DNA of 58,459 nt from Myxococcales bacterium (GTDB taxonomy: Bacteria > Myxococcota_A > Polyangia > Palsa-1104 > SHYY01), in contig SHYY01000014.1 of the NCBI GenBank assembly GCA_009692555.1, positions 1 through 58,459 on the forward strand. Reading direction: 5' to 3'. Of this stretch, positions 1 to 8,779 are shown one piece after another (positions within the stretch are counted from its first letter, which is position 1; every line of letters begins with the position of its first letter). The notes under the pieces were generated by a model. It worked only from the letters and a program-made list of their open reading frames with translations. It had not been told where the DNA came from and searched no databases. Both the position numbers and the translations under genes were made by a program.

Positions 1-153
1 GGGGGATCACCTCTCCGGCACATGCGCGTGAGCATCTCCACGATGCGGGTCAGCAACTCCATGGCCTGTCGCCGAGTGTCTTCCAAGGCGAGTTGCAGGA
101 CCGCAAAGGCATCCACGATAGACGTCGAGCTTCTGGTAGGCCAGCATGGGCAT
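1..153 (-). pseudogene. Four-helix-bundle protein remnant (23S rRNA IVS/avd-like family), left copy
   Basis: A perfect Shine-Dalgarno AAGGAGG (154-160) directly precedes an ATG at 153. The first residues are MPMLAYQKLDVYR, the usual N-terminus of the bacterial four-helix-bundle family. The frame then shifts, and a second frame gives LALEDTRRQAMELLTRIVEM, which resembles that family's C-terminal helix. Family members are about 115-130 aa; this copy has only about 50 codons and lacks the central helices. It is therefore a decayed or miniaturised copy. Bases 1-69 are identical to 58357-58425 at the other end of the window. The family link rests on my recognition of the motifs, not on a search. 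Confidence 0.65.
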
Positions 154-539
154 CCTCCTTGGAGGCCAGGGTGGTCGGTTGGCAGGAGGAATTTGTTGCG
201 GGAGGAAGTTCGATTGCCGTCGCTGCGGACGGGACGACTACGACTACGACTACGACTACGACTACGACTACGACTACGACTACGTGACGAGCAAGAGCCA
301 GCAAGAGGGCCCCCTCCGCTGTTAAGCACCCCCGTGCGACCTTCGCCCAGATCGGCCGCGTCGACGATCTTCGCGTCATCGAGGCGCGCGTCGGGAGGCG
401 GCGCGGTGTCGGGGCGGGCGAGGTCGGGGATCCCCTGGTCGGGCACCCCGCCGCCTTCGGCCACCGAGGGGAACTGCACGAACTGGCCGCAGCCGGCGGT
501 GGCCAGCGCCAGGAGGACGGCACAGCAGAAGGCCTTCAT
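1..539 (-). CDS. Truncated lipoprotein, reading frame fused to inserted 4HB element (runs off left edge)
   Basis: The ATG at 539 overlaps the stop of the upstream OmpA-like gene as ATGA, so translational coupling is likely. The product begins MKAFCCAVLLALATAGCGQ, a lipoprotein signal with a lipobox Cys near residue 17, followed by about 50 residues rich in Asp and Pro. After about residue 70 (near 331-321) the frame enters a GGGTGCTTAAC terminal sequence, then reads the hexanucleotide array as an Arg-Ser repeat, then the C-terminal frame of a four-helix-bundle gene. It has no stop before the window edge. I infer that a short lipoprotein was interrupted by an element insertion and that the fused frame is open by chance or by selection. 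Function unknown. Confidence 0.6.
   Translation of the reverse strand, partial: MKAFCCAVLLALATAGCGQFVQFPSVAEGGGVPDQGIPDLARPDTAPPPDARLDDAKIVDAADLGEGRTGVLNSGGGPLAGSCSSRSRSRSRSRSRSRSRSRPVRSDGNRTSSRNKFLLPTDHPGLQGGCPCWPTRSSTSIVDAFAVLQLALEDTRRQAMELLTRIVEMLTRMCRRGDP
236..284. repeat. Hexanucleotide array (GACTAC), about 8 copies
   Basis: About eight perfect tandem copies of GACTAC (TAGTCG-type on the other strand) lie between the GTTAAGCACCC terminal motif (321-331) and the 4HB remnant. On the minus strand the array is read as Arg-Ser codons inside the fused lipoprotein frame. A shorter array of the same unit accompanies the 4HB copy at 58311-58334. Confidence 0.9.
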
Positions 540-1957
540 CGCGCGCTCCCGTCGTTGGTGATCACGATCTCGATCGATCGGTTCGCGTCGCGGCCGGTGG
601 GGGTCCGGTCGCTCCAGCCCTGGGCCAGGAGACGGCTCCCGTCGACGCCGCGCTCCACGAGGTGCCGCTTCACCGCCTCGGCGCGCGCGGTCGACCGGGC
701 GAGGTTCTTCGCCGCGCTGCCGCGGGCGTCGGTCCGGGCCTCGATGCGCAGCCTCAGCCCCGGGCGATGCGTGAGGGCGCGTGCCAGTTCGTCGAGGAGC
801 GGGAGCGACTTCGCCAGGATCCGCGCGGGCGCCGCGAACGCGATCTCCTCCTCCAGAACGATCCGCTCGCCTCCCAGGGTGAGGCCTCGGTAGGTGGGGC
901 AGCCTGCCACGCCCGCGGCGCCCGGGCTCGCGCCGATGCCGGCGACCTCGGGACAGGGGTCGCGCGCGTCGGGAATGCCGTCACCGTCACCGTCGGGATC
1001 GGGGCAGCCGCCGCGCTCCCGCGAGCCGGACACGAGCGGGCAGCGGTCGGCCGGGTCCGGGACGCCGTCGCCGTCGTTGTCGGGGTCGGGACAGCCGTCG
1101 TCGTCCTGGAATCCGTCCCTGTCCTCGGCTGCGTCGGGGCACCGGTCGGCAGCGTCGGGAAGGCCATCGCCGTCGTTGTCGAGATCGGGGCAGCCGTCGC
1201 GGTCCTGGAAGCCGTCCCTGTCTTCAGCGACAGTCGGGCAGAAGTCGTCCGGGTCGAGCACGCCGTCGCCGTCGTTGTCGGGATCGGGGCAGCCGTCCTC
1301 ATCCTGGAAGCCGTCGCGGTCCTCGGGGGCGTCGGGGCAGCGGTCGGTGGCGTCGGGAATGCCGTCCCGGTCGCGATCGACCGGCGCGGGCCGGCCAAGG
1401 CGGTGCGCGCGGCCCACCTCGACGGAGATGCCGCCGCAGACGATCAGCGCATCGCGGTTGTCGAAGCCGGGCTGCTCGGGCTGGACGATCTGGAAGTAGC
1501 GCACGAACGGGCCGAGCCAGACCGCACGCGCAAGGCCGAGCGGGAAGGAGATCCCGGCGCCGACCGAGAAGCCGAAGCGGTCGAGCGGGCCGGTGCGGAC
1601 GTAGTGGACGTCGATGTCGGCCCACGGGAAGAACTGGCCGGCGCCGCGGTGGGGGCGCTTCAGCCGCGCGCCCGCTCCGAGGGCAAAGGCGAACCCGGTC
1701 TTCTCGTCGCTGGTGACCGCCGGGATGGCGAGCAGCAGGGCGCCGGCCTGGAGGTCGAACAGGCCGGCGAACGTGATTCCGCCCTTCAGTGCGGCCCCGC
1801 CGCCCGCGCCGAACCGCCGCGACTGGGGCGGCGTGATGGGCAGCGCGAGGCCCGGTTCGAGCTTGACGGAGAGGTCGAAGGCGCGCGCGGTGAGCGACGG
1901 GGCCAGCAGAAAGGCCAGGAGGGTGACCGCCCGCGGATGGGCGCGACGAGAAGACAT
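536..1957 (-). CDS. OmpA-family outer membrane protein with thrombospondin type 3 (calcium-binding) repeats
   Basis: The protein has 473 aa. Residues 1-26 form a signal peptide ending ARA. Residues about 27-190 look like an outer-membrane beta-barrel domain rich in Gly and aromatic residues. Residues about 195-340 hold repeated DxDGDGxxDxxDxCP units typical of TSP3 Ca2+-binding repeats. The C-terminus (about 360-470) is an OmpA-like peptidoglycan-binding domain, with the GWSDRTPTGRDANRSIEIVI region matching its usual end. It probably links the outer membrane to peptidoglycan. A sigma70-like promoter lies immediately upstream and the next gene overlaps by ATGA. The architecture is common in Myxococcota and the assignment is firm at family level. 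Confidence 0.9.
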   Translation of the reverse strand: MSSRRAHPRAVTLLAFLLAPSLTARAFDLSVKLEPGLALPITPPQSRRFGAGGGAALKGGITFAGLFDLQAGALLLAIPAVTSDEKTGFAFALGAGARLKRPHRGAGQFFPWADIDVHYVRTGPLDRFGFSVGAGISFPLGLARAVWLGPFVRYFQIVQPEQPGFDNRDALIVCGGISVEVGRAHRLGRPAPVDRDRDGIPDATDRCPDAPEDRDGFQDEDGCPDPDNDGDGVLDPDDFCPTVAEDRDGFQDRDGCPDLDNDGDGLPDAADRCPDAAEDRDGFQDDDGCPDPDNDGDGVPDPADRCPLVSGSRERGGCPDPDGDGDGIPDARDPCPEVAGIGASPGAAGVAGCPTYRGLTLGGERIVLEEEIAFAAPARILAKSLPLLDELARALTHRPGLRLRIEARTDARGSAAKNLARSTARAEAVKRHLVERGVDGSRLLAQGWSDRTPTGRDANRSIEIVITNDGSAR

Positions 1958-1965
1958 GGCGGCCT

Positions 1966-1994
1966 AGTATTCGTTTTGCGCGCGCGCGGATCAA
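1966..1994 (-). promoter_or_regulatory. Promoter of the OmpA-like gene, probably leaderless
   Basis: On the minus strand TTGATC (-35, 1989-1994) is followed by a 17-nt spacer and AATACT (-10, 1966-1971). Only 8 nt separate the -10 box from the ATG at 1957, so transcription should begin at or within 1-2 nt of the start codon. Confidence 0.5.
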
Positions 1995-2064
1995 CCGGCG
2001 GTTGCGGCGGCGGCCGTTGCGGCGCTGCGGCAGAGGGGGCCATGCCCGCGGCCTAGCCTTGCGC

Positions 2065-2070
2065 TATAAT
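2065..2070 (+). promoter_or_regulatory. Consensus -10 box TATAAT directly before the spermidine-synthase-like gene
   Basis: A perfect TATAAT lies 7 nt before the ATG at 2078. No good -35 is visible at the proper distance. The in-frame ATG at 2069 lies inside this box, which argues that 2078 is the real start and that the mRNA is leaderless. Confidence 0.5.
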
Positions 2071-2077
2071 GCGCGGC

Positions 2078-2821
2078 ATGAGCGTCGGAGAAACCATCGA
2101 TCGCCGCGTCACCCCGGACGGCCACGAGATCGCGCTGATCAAGCGCGGGGACGCCTTCGAGATCGTCTACGACGGGAACTTCCTGATGGCATCCGACTGC
2201 CGGCGCTCGGAGCGCTCGCTGGCGGAGCTGGCGATGACGCCCCTCTCGCAGCGCAATGACGTCACGGTGCTCGTCGCGGGGCTCGGGATGGGTCACACGC
2301 TGCGCGCGGTGCTCGACGCACCGGTGGTGGTGCGCGTCGATGTGCTGGAGATCTCCGACACGGTTGTGGAGTGGAACCGCGAGCACTTCCGCGGCCTGAA
2401 CGGGGATGCGCTGGCCGATCCGCGCGTGCACCTCCACACCGGGGACCTGCTGAGCTTCCTCCGGCAGCTCCAGTACACCCCGATCGAGGAGGTCAAGGAC
2501 GGCTGGCTGGCCCTGCTGCTGGATGTCGACAATGGGCCGTCCTGGCCGACCCGACCGCAGAACACGGCGATCTACACCGAAGAGGGGCTGGGCAAGCTCG
2601 AAGGGGCGCTGCGGCCGGGCGGCGTGCTCGCGGTGTGGTCGGCGCAGCGCGAGGTGGAGTTCGTGCGGCGGATGAGCGCCCGCTTCATCCAGGTCGCCGA
2701 GCTGGTGATCCCGATCGACATCGGCGACCAGGCCGGCCTCGACTACATCTACCGCGGTCGCCGCGCGGCGGAGAAACGGGCGGGCGGCAACGGGCAGGGC
2801 GGCAAGATCGCGCAGGCGTAG
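2078..2821 (+). CDS. Spermidine/spermine synthase-like methyltransferase-fold protein
   Basis: The product has 247 aa from the ATG at 2078, chosen because the -10 box overlaps the earlier ATG. It has the Rossmann SAM-binding pattern: VTVLVAGLGMGHTLRAVL (motif I) followed by the acidic strand end VDVLEISDTVVEWN (motif II). The central region includes LLLDVDNGPSWPTRPQN, and a C-terminal LRPGGVLAVWSAQ segment is typical of spermidine-synthase-like proteins. Known relatives transfer aminopropyl groups or act as uncharacterised methyltransferases. The substrate cannot be told from the sequence. The gene stands alone and is convergent with the DUF2330 gene. Confidence 0.75.
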   Translation: MSVGETIDRRVTPDGHEIALIKRGDAFEIVYDGNFLMASDCRRSERSLAELAMTPLSQRNDVTVLVAGLGMGHTLRAVLDAPVVVRVDVLEISDTVVEWNREHFRGLNGDALADPRVHLHTGDLLSFLRQLQYTPIEEVKDGWLALLLDVDNGPSWPTRPQNTAIYTEEGLGKLEGALRPGGVLAVWSAQREVEFVRRMSARFIQVAELVIPIDIGDQAGLDYIYRGRRAAEKRAGGNGQGGKIAQA

Positions 2822-2822
2822 G

Positions 2823-2876
<54 letters not shown>

Positions 2877-2879
2877 TGG

Positions 2880-4067
2880 CTAGGTTGGGTCGCGGTCGGC
2901 GCGGGCGCGGCGGCGCAGGACGACAAAGACCAGACCGAGCAGCGCGATCCCCGCCAGCATCGGCGCGCGCTGACCGCCGAGGAGGGCGCCGATCGGCTCC
3001 GACTGCTGCCGGCCGGCCGAGAGGCGGTGCTCGTTCGAGACCGGCGTGTTGCTCGGGGCCGGCGTGAGGGTGAGATCCTCGATCAGCAGCGACGGTTTGA
3101 CGTCGGTGCGCAGCCGGGTCAGGTAGGTGCTGCTCGCCGACTGTCCGGTGGTGGCGACCTTGAGATCGCCCGCCGCCTCGGGCGGGAAGGCGAAGGTGTT
3201 CAGGTTGCCGGCGAACTCGGTGATGAAGGCGCCCTTCGGGTGCTCGGCCAGCGTCGCGGCGAACAGCTCTCGGTAGTTCGAACGGTTGGACGCGGTCGAC
3301 CACTTGAGCTTGCGCTCGTCGATCGTGACGGTGTCGTAGTTCATCGCCTGGTAGCGCTGGTCGGCGACCACCCACAGCAGGATGCCCAGCGACGGGCCGG
3401 CGCCGGCGGCCACCATCCGCAGCGGGAAGGTCGCGGCGAGCCCCTTGAACACCACGCGCACCGGCTTCATCTGGCTGGTGTTTTGATCGGGCTTGAGGCG
3501 CAGCGCGTTGAAGACCCACCTCTTGTTGACGTAGAAAGTGATGATCGGACGGAGTCCGTCGGGGACGGTGTAGCCGTGGTTGGTGAGCCAGTCGATGAGC
3601 GCCATCGGGCTGTCGGAGCCGACGGTGGCGGTCTCGTACGGGCCGACCTCGCCCTGGTGGTAGACGGTGACGTCCTCGCCCGCCTTCTCGTCGGCAGCAC
3701 CGCGGAGCGAGGCGCCGGAGCCGCAGCCGAAGCCTCCACCGCTCTGTGACACCGGCGGCGGGCCGTAGACGCGCGGTGCGGTCTGCTGCTCCAGGCTCTC
3801 GAAGAAGGACTGATCGGCGAGCTGTACGTCGGCCGGCAACGGGGTGGGGAGGACCCACACGAAGTCGCCCGGGTTGCCGGTGTACTGGATCTGATCCCAG
3901 AGCGTCGATTGGGTGTTCGAGAGGGCGATCACCATCCTGTGATCGGTCACCGTCGAGACGGCGTCGGGGGGCTGGAAGCAGCCGCCGCAGGCCCGGGCGG
4001 GCGCTTCGAGGGTGGCGAGGGCGAGCGCGGCGGCAGCGCAGGAGAGGGCGAAGGTGTTGCGACCCAT
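2880..4067 (-). CDS. DUF2330 family secreted/membrane-anchored protein
   Basis: The protein has 395 aa. A signal peptide (residues about 1-26) is followed at once by CGGCFQPP, the Cys-rich start typical of DUF2330 proteins. The extracytoplasmic domain includes FVWVLPTPLPADVQ and DWLTNHGYTVPDG, both recognisable family segments. A single C-terminal membrane helix (LAGIALLGLVFVVLRRRARA, about residues 370-390) with a positive tail anchors it. The family is frequent in Myxococcota and its role is unknown. It is convergent with the preceding gene; no operon partner overlaps it. Confidence 0.85.
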   Translation of the reverse strand: MGRNTFALSCAAAALALATLEAPARACGGCFQPPDAVSTVTDHRMVIALSNTQSTLWDQIQYTGNPGDFVWVLPTPLPADVQLADQSFFESLEQQTAPRVYGPPPVSQSGGGFGCGSGASLRGAADEKAGEDVTVYHQGEVGPYETATVGSDSPMALIDWLTNHGYTVPDGLRPIITFYVNKRWVFNALRLKPDQNTSQMKPVRVVFKGLAATFPLRMVAAGAGPSLGILLWVVADQRYQAMNYDTVTIDERKLKWSTASNRSNYRELFAATLAEHPKGAFITEFAGNLNTFAFPPEAAGDLKVATTGQSASSTYLTRLRTDVKPSLLIEDLTLTPAPSNTPVSNEHRLSAGRQQSEPIGALLGGQRAPMLAGIALLGLVFVVLRRRARADRDPT

Positions 4068-4212
4068 GGGTTCCTCCGATCGAGTGAGCGACGGCTGGCC
4101 CCCAGTGCAGCACGAGGGCCAGACGCGAGTCGCAGGATATCAGGGGTTTGGCGCGCGCGGTACGGCGGCTCGGCGCTCCCGTCGGACAGCGATGTCGCGA
4201 TCGCGACCGCAG

Positions 4213-7200
4213 CTACTCCAGCGGCAGCTCGACGGTGAAGAGCGCGCCTCGCCCGGGCTCCGACTCGACGGTGATGCGACCTCCGTGGCGGCGCACGATC
4301 TCGTGGGTGATGAAGAGGCCCAGGCCGAGTCCGCGCGGCGCCAGCTCGCCCGCCTCGCGACCGCGTGCGAACGGCTCGAACAGCAGGGCGTGCTGGCTTC
4401 GCGCGATGCCGATGCCCTGGTCGCGCACCGAGAGCAGAGCCACCGCGGCCACGCGGCGCACCGTGACCACGATCTCGCCGCCGTCGGGGGAGTAGCGCAC
4501 CGCGTTCGAGATCAGGTTCGCCGCGACCTGGGCGAGGCGGTGGCGATCCCAGCGCCCGTGGACCGGCTCCGGCGCGTCGAGCCGCGCGTGGTGGTGGGTC
4601 AGCTCCAGGGCCGCCAGCTCGACCGCCTCGCGCGCCACGGTCACCAGGTCGAGCGGTTCGCGTTCGACGGGGAGCGTGCCGTGGCGCATGCGCGCGGTGT
4701 CGATCAGGTCGTCGACCAGGCGGCTCAGCCGGCCGATCTGGCCCTGGATGCGCCCGATGAGCTGGCGGCGGCGCTCCGGATCCGTGCTCGCGCTCGGGTC
4801 GATCTGGAGGAGAGTCACGCAGGCGTGCAGCGACGCCAGCGGGCTGCGCAGCTCGTGCGAGGCGACCGCGAGGAAGCGGTCCTTGGCGTCGGCCAGCTCG
4901 CGCAGCGCGGTGATGTCCTGGATCGCCAGCACCGACGAGGTGACCACCCCCTCCGCGTCGCGCAGCGGGACCGCGAGGATCTGGACGGTGCGCTGGCCCT
5001 GGGGCGTGCCAAGCAGCCGCTCGACCGGGTCGGGCTCCTCGCCGGCGAGCGCCCGTACGGCCGACAGCTCGCCTTCTGGCACCGGGGTCCCGTCGCTGCG
5101 CGCGATGCCGAGGCGGTGGAGTGCGTCCCCGTCGCCGAGGCCGGTGAGCGATCGGTAGGCGCCGTTGGTCTGCTGGAAATGGAGCGCGTGATCGACGACG
5201 GCGATCGGAAAGGGGAGGCGCTCGATCAGATCTCCAAGGTGGCGCCTCTCCGCCTCGGCTTCGCCATGCAGGCGTCGGCGCTCGAGAGCGGACGCGGCCA
5301 GCGAGGCCAACAGGCCGATCGCCGCGACCTCCTCGTTGTGAAAACGCCGCGGCGAGGCGGACGGCGACGCGAGGAGTCCGACCGTTCGGCTGCCCAGGCG
5401 GAGGGCCACCGCGACCACGGAGGCGACGCGGCCGGAGGTGAAGTGATCACCGGCGACCGATCCTGCGGGCAGGTCGGAGGGCGAGGCGATCACCAGCGGG
5501 CCGGCGGTCGCTTCGAGGAGGCGGAAGAGCGGGTCGGAGCTGCCGATCCGCTCGGCGGTGGCGAGCAGCTCGGGCGAGTAGCCGCGCACCGCCGCGGTGG
5601 CGAGATGACCACCGCCGTCCAGGGTCGCGAGCCGCGCCATGGTGCTGCCGCAGAGCCGGCTCATCGCATCGACCAGTGCCCCGGCGATGGCCGCGTCGTC
5701 GTCGGCGGTGAGCACCCGCTCGGCGGTCTCGCGCAGGTCGGCGGCGAGCCGCGCGCGCAGCTCCGCCACCTGGTAGACGCGGGCGCGGTCGATCGCCACG
5801 GCCTGCTGCTCGCCGATCGCCATCAGCGTGCTCAGCGTCGAGCTGGCGGGGATGCGGAGGGTGCGGAACCCGAGCCCGAGCAGGCCGATCACCCGCTCTC
5901 CGAGGATGAGCGGCGTACTGATCCCGACCGCGATCCCGGCGGCAGTGAAGTCGGCACGCGCGGTCGCAGGGAGGCGCGGGTCGTCGGCGCGGATGACCTG
6001 GGGCTCCCGGCGCGAGTCGGGGGTGCGGAACAGCGAGCGCTCCAGCGGTACCCGCTTCGTCGCTGGCGACAGCGCCTGGAGCCCTCTCCCGGCGCGCAGC
6101 TCGAAGCACTGCTCCTCCTCGTCGAAGAGGTGGAGCGTGCAGGTATCGGCGCCGGTCAGCTCCTGGGCGAAGTCGAGGCAGCGCTCCAGCACCTCGGCGA
6201 GGTCGAGGGTGCGGCCGAGCGTGTCGGCGAGGCGGTGGAGCAGGCTCAGCGCGGCGCCGCGGCGCCCGAGCTCGGCGTCGGTCTCCTCGCGACGGAGGGC
6301 GGCGGCCAGCCCCGGCCCGACCTGCGCTCCGATGCCACAGAGCAGGTCAAGCTCGTCGCCGGAGAAGCGGCGATCGTCGCGGCGCGAGAGGTGGATGACG
6401 CCGATCGGCGCTTCGTTGGCGGTGATCACAGCGCTGGCGACGGCGCGCGCACCCGCGGTCGCCATCATCTGCTGGGTCGCGACCGGTGCCTCGTCGAAGA
6501 TCCACGACCGGGCGCCCCGCGCGCCGAACACCTGCTCCGACACCGTGCCGGCGATCGGGATGTGGCGGTAGGGCTGGGTGTTCTCCGGATCCCCGTCGCT
6601 GACGGCCGCCATCTCGAGGAAGTCGCCTGCCACGAGGTAGATCACTCCCGCGTCGGCGCCGATGGCCGCGCGCGCCTCCTCGAGTATGATCTGGGCGACG
6701 TCGCGCGGCTGGGCCAGCGACGCGCCGAGGTTGGCGATGCGCTGGAGCAGGCGCTGGCCGGCGGCGTCGCGGCGCGCCGATTCCGCCGCGCAGGTGGCGC
6801 TGACGACCAGCCCGAGCGCACCGGCGATCGCCAGAGCGAGCGGCAGGTCGGCGGACGAGGCGTCGGACCGCGAGAGGCCGATCACGATGCCGCCGGCCCA
6901 TTCCCCGCGGGCGTCGCCGCGGGCGCGCAGGGGGGCATGGAGGCAGTGGCGGATGGTCGTCGGGCTGGTCGCGCGAACGCAGATCTCGGCGAGGGCAGGG
7001 TGATCGTCGACGTTGGCGAAGGTGGCCGGGCGCTCGCCGGGCAGGCTCGCCACGAGCCGAGCGTCCTCCTCGGAGAGGCCGCACCCGCCTACGAGCGGAG
7101 CCCCGCCCCGGCCGTCTCCCACCCAGGCCACCACCATCGCTGCGTCGAGGGAATCACGGATGACACCGGCCGCGGCTGCCATCGCCTCGCGCAGCGTCCG

Positions 7201-7281
7201 CTCGTCTTGCAGCGCGTGGATCCGGCGAATCGCCTCGACGGCCCGGTCGGGGAAAGGGGACTGCCTGGGCGCCGAGGACAC
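4213..7281 (-). CDS. Soluble multi-GAF/PAS sensor histidine kinase
   Basis: The product has 1,022 aa from a GTG start. Four GAF-like domains can be seen at about residues 20-165, 185-330, 345-495 and 515-665, then a PAS domain (about 690-790). The HisKA domain has ASHELRSPLASLHA with the phospho-acceptor His near residue 809. The HATPase has NLISNAVRYSPDGG (N box), VRDQGIGI (G1) and RGLGLGLFITHEI (G2). No membrane helix or signal peptide is present, so it senses cytoplasmic signals. There is no receiver domain and no adjacent regulator gene, so the partner must be encoded elsewhere; the stand-alone regulator at 21.8 kb is a possibility only. It lies 30 nt downstream of a lipoprotein gene on the same strand. 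Confidence 0.92.
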   Translation of the reverse strand: MSSAPRQSPFPDRAVEAIRRIHALQDERTLREAMAAAAGVIRDSLDAAMVVAWVGDGRGGAPLVGGCGLSEEDARLVASLPGERPATFANVDDHPALAEICVRATSPTTIRHCLHAPLRARGDARGEWAGGIVIGLSRSDASSADLPLALAIAGALGLVVSATCAAESARRDAAGQRLLQRIANLGASLAQPRDVAQIILEEARAAIGADAGVIYLVAGDFLEMAAVSDGDPENTQPYRHIPIAGTVSEQVFGARGARSWIFDEAPVATQQMMATAGARAVASAVITANEAPIGVIHLSRRDDRRFSGDELDLLCGIGAQVGPGLAAALRREETDAELGRRGAALSLLHRLADTLGRTLDLAEVLERCLDFAQELTGADTCTLHLFDEEEQCFELRAGRGLQALSPATKRVPLERSLFRTPDSRREPQVIRADDPRLPATARADFTAAGIAVGISTPLILGERVIGLLGLGFRTLRIPASSTLSTLMAIGEQQAVAIDRARVYQVAELRARLAADLRETAERVLTADDDAAIAGALVDAMSRLCGSTMARLATLDGGGHLATAAVRGYSPELLATAERIGSSDPLFRLLEATAGPLVIASPSDLPAGSVAGDHFTSGRVASVVAVALRLGSRTVGLLASPSASPRRFHNEEVAAIGLLASLAASALERRRLHGEAEAERRHLGDLIERLPFPIAVVDHALHFQQTNGAYRSLTGLGDGDALHRLGIARSDGTPVPEGELSAVRALAGEEPDPVERLLGTPQGQRTVQILAVPLRDAEGVVTSSVLAIQDITALRELADAKDRFLAVASHELRSPLASLHACVTLLQIDPSASTDPERRRQLIGRIQGQIGRLSRLVDDLIDTARMRHGTLPVEREPLDLVTVAREAVELAALELTHHHARLDAPEPVHGRWDRHRLAQVAANLISNAVRYSPDGGEIVVTVRRVAAVALLSVRDQGIGIARSQHALLFEPFARGREAGELAPRGLGLGLFITHEIVRRHGGRITVESEPGRGALFTVELPLE

Positions 7282-7311
7282 GATCGCTCGCCCTGATTCC
7301 GTCCCGCCCGA

Positions 7312-7677
7312 TCAGCCGTTCGGCTTCGAGTCGGGGGGAGCGAGATCGGCGGCCGGCTTGAGGTCGGCCGCCGCGTCGGTGGGCATCGCCTGGTCGGGCA
7401 TCGCGAGGTCGGGGGCCACGGCCAAATCGGATGGGGCCGTGGCCATGTCGGCCGGGGCCGCGTCCTCGCCCGCCATCGAGAGATCGGGCTGGCCACCGCC
7501 AACCATCGATCGGCACGAGCCGCCCTCGGCGATCGAGCCGCCGGCGGGGATGATGCACGAGAGCCCCTCCTGGCAATCGGAGTTGATCTGGCAGCGATCG
7601 CCGACCGCCTGCTTGCAGCCCAGCGTCGAGAAGGCGAGGAGCGTGAAGGCGAGGAGGCCGCGTAGCGGGTTGGTCAT
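7312..7677 (-). CDS. Small lipoprotein with Cys-rich segment and Asp/Ala/Pro-rich tail
   Basis: The protein has 121 aa. The start at 7677 gives MTNPLRGLLAFTLLAFSTLG followed by the lipobox Cys; an AAGGA Shine-Dalgarno lies just upstream. The mature N-terminus has CQINSDCQEGLSCI, a pattern seen in many myxobacterial lipoproteins. The C-terminal half is low-complexity (PDLAMPDQAMPTDAAADL). A TATAGA -10-like hexamer lies about 45 nt upstream on the minus strand. It precedes the histidine kinase gene by 30 nt and could be cotranscribed. Function unknown. Confidence 0.75.
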   Translation of the reverse strand: MTNPLRGLLAFTLLAFSTLGCKQAVGDRCQINSDCQEGLSCIIPAGGSIAEGGSCRSMVGGGQPDLSMAGEDAAPADMATAPSDLAVAPDLAMPDQAMPTDAAADLKPAADLAPPDSKPNG

Positions 7678-7786
7678 TTCAGTCCTTGGCCGGGGTCGGC
7701 GGGCGCCGCTTCTATAGCACAGATCGGGCACCGGATGCCCATCTCGGAGCATCTTCCAACCCGGGTTGGTGGTAAACATTTTTGCG

Positions 7787-8779
7787 ATGCACCGTCGACT
7801 CGCGCGCCTGGCCGCCCTGGTTCTGACTGCGCTTCCGGCCTCCGGGCTGGCCGCAGGGTCGCCGCAAAAGGGGATCGCCCTCGGGCTGTTCTCCGAGGAC
7901 CCGGGCTGGTCGTACCGGCCGCTGCTCGACGAGATCGCCGCCACCGGCGCCGACCACGTGGAACTGGTGGTGGCGTGGTACCTCGACGACGTGGGCGCGG
8001 TGGAGGTCAAGGAGCACCCGCGGTTCAGCGCGCCCGCCGAGGCGATCGAGCGCGCCATCGGCGATGCGCATGCGGCCGGCCTGAAGGTATTCCTCTTTCC
8101 GATCCTCCGGCTGACCCGGCAGGACGCACCGGACGAATGGCGGGGGACGCTCCGCCCGCGCGATCGCGCCGCGTTGTTCGCATCCTACTCCCGCGCTCTG
8201 GTCGGGCTGGCGCGGCTGGCAGCGCGCACCCGGGTGGAGCTGCTCTCCGTCGGGAGCGAGCTCTCCACGCTCGACGGCGAACGGGCGCCCTGGGTGCCGC
8301 TGGTGGGCGCGGTGCGCTCGGTCTATCCGGGAAAATTGACCTACTCGGGCAACTGGGACCACTTCCGGAAGGTGGCCTTCTACGACCTCCTCGACTACGC
8401 CGGCCTGTGCGGCTACTTTGCGCTGGCGCACGAGGGCGCACCGTCGGGTGAGGCGGAGCTCACGCGGGCGTGGCGCGATCTGCGGGTGGAACTCGATCGC
8501 TTCTCGCTCCTCGTGAAACGCCCGCTGATCTTCACCGAGGTGGGGTACCTGAGCCAGCGCGGCGCGTCGGCATGGCCGTGGGCCGAGGGGTCGCGGAAGC
8601 CGGTTGATCTCGACGAGCAAAGGCGGTGCTACGCCGCCTTCGCGCGGGTGTGGCGGGGAGCGCCGATCGGCGGGGTCTACTTCTGGAACTGGTACGGATG
8701 GGGCGGGCCGACGAGCGGTGGCTACACGCCCCGGGGAAAGCCGGCGGCGGAGGAGATCCGCAGGTTCTTCAAGCCGTGA
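7787..8779 (+). CDS. Secreted TIM-barrel glycoside hydrolase-like protein (GH113-like)
   Basis: The product has 330 aa from the ATG at 7787; upstream in-frame codons would disrupt the signal peptide, which ends near ASGLAAG. The body looks like a (beta/alpha)8 barrel: DHVELVVAWYLDDVG, LKVFLFPILRL, LSVGSELSTLDGE and LIFTEVGYLSQRGASAWPW. Acidic residues in SVGSELS and FTEVGY fit the acid/base and nucleophile Glu of clan-A hydrolases. Related GH113 and GTA-TIM proteins act on beta-mannans or peptidoglycan-associated sugars, but the substrate is not evident here. The stop overlaps the GTG start of the acyltransferase gene (GTGA). Confidence 0.7.
   Translation: MHRRLARLAALVLTALPASGLAAGSPQKGIALGLFSEDPGWSYRPLLDEIAATGADHVELVVAWYLDDVGAVEVKEHPRFSAPAEAIERAIGDAHAAGLKVFLFPILRLTRQDAPDEWRGTLRPRDRAALFASYSRALVGLARLAARTRVELLSVGSELSTLDGERAPWVPLVGAVRSVYPGKLTYSGNWDHFRKVAFYDLLDYAGLCGYFALAHEGAPSGEAELTRAWRDLRVELDRFSLLVKRPLIFTEVGYLSQRGASAWPWAEGSRKPVDLDEQRRCYAAFARVWRGAPIGGVYFWNWYGWGGPTSGGYTPRGKPAAEEIRRFFKP

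Noticed and set aside
4012..7296. Long open frame on the + strand opposite the histidine kinase
   Set aside because: It is the mirror of a real gene in GC-rich DNA; its translation is Arg/Gly/Ala-rich without domains, while the minus strand gives clean GAF, HisKA and HATPase motifs.
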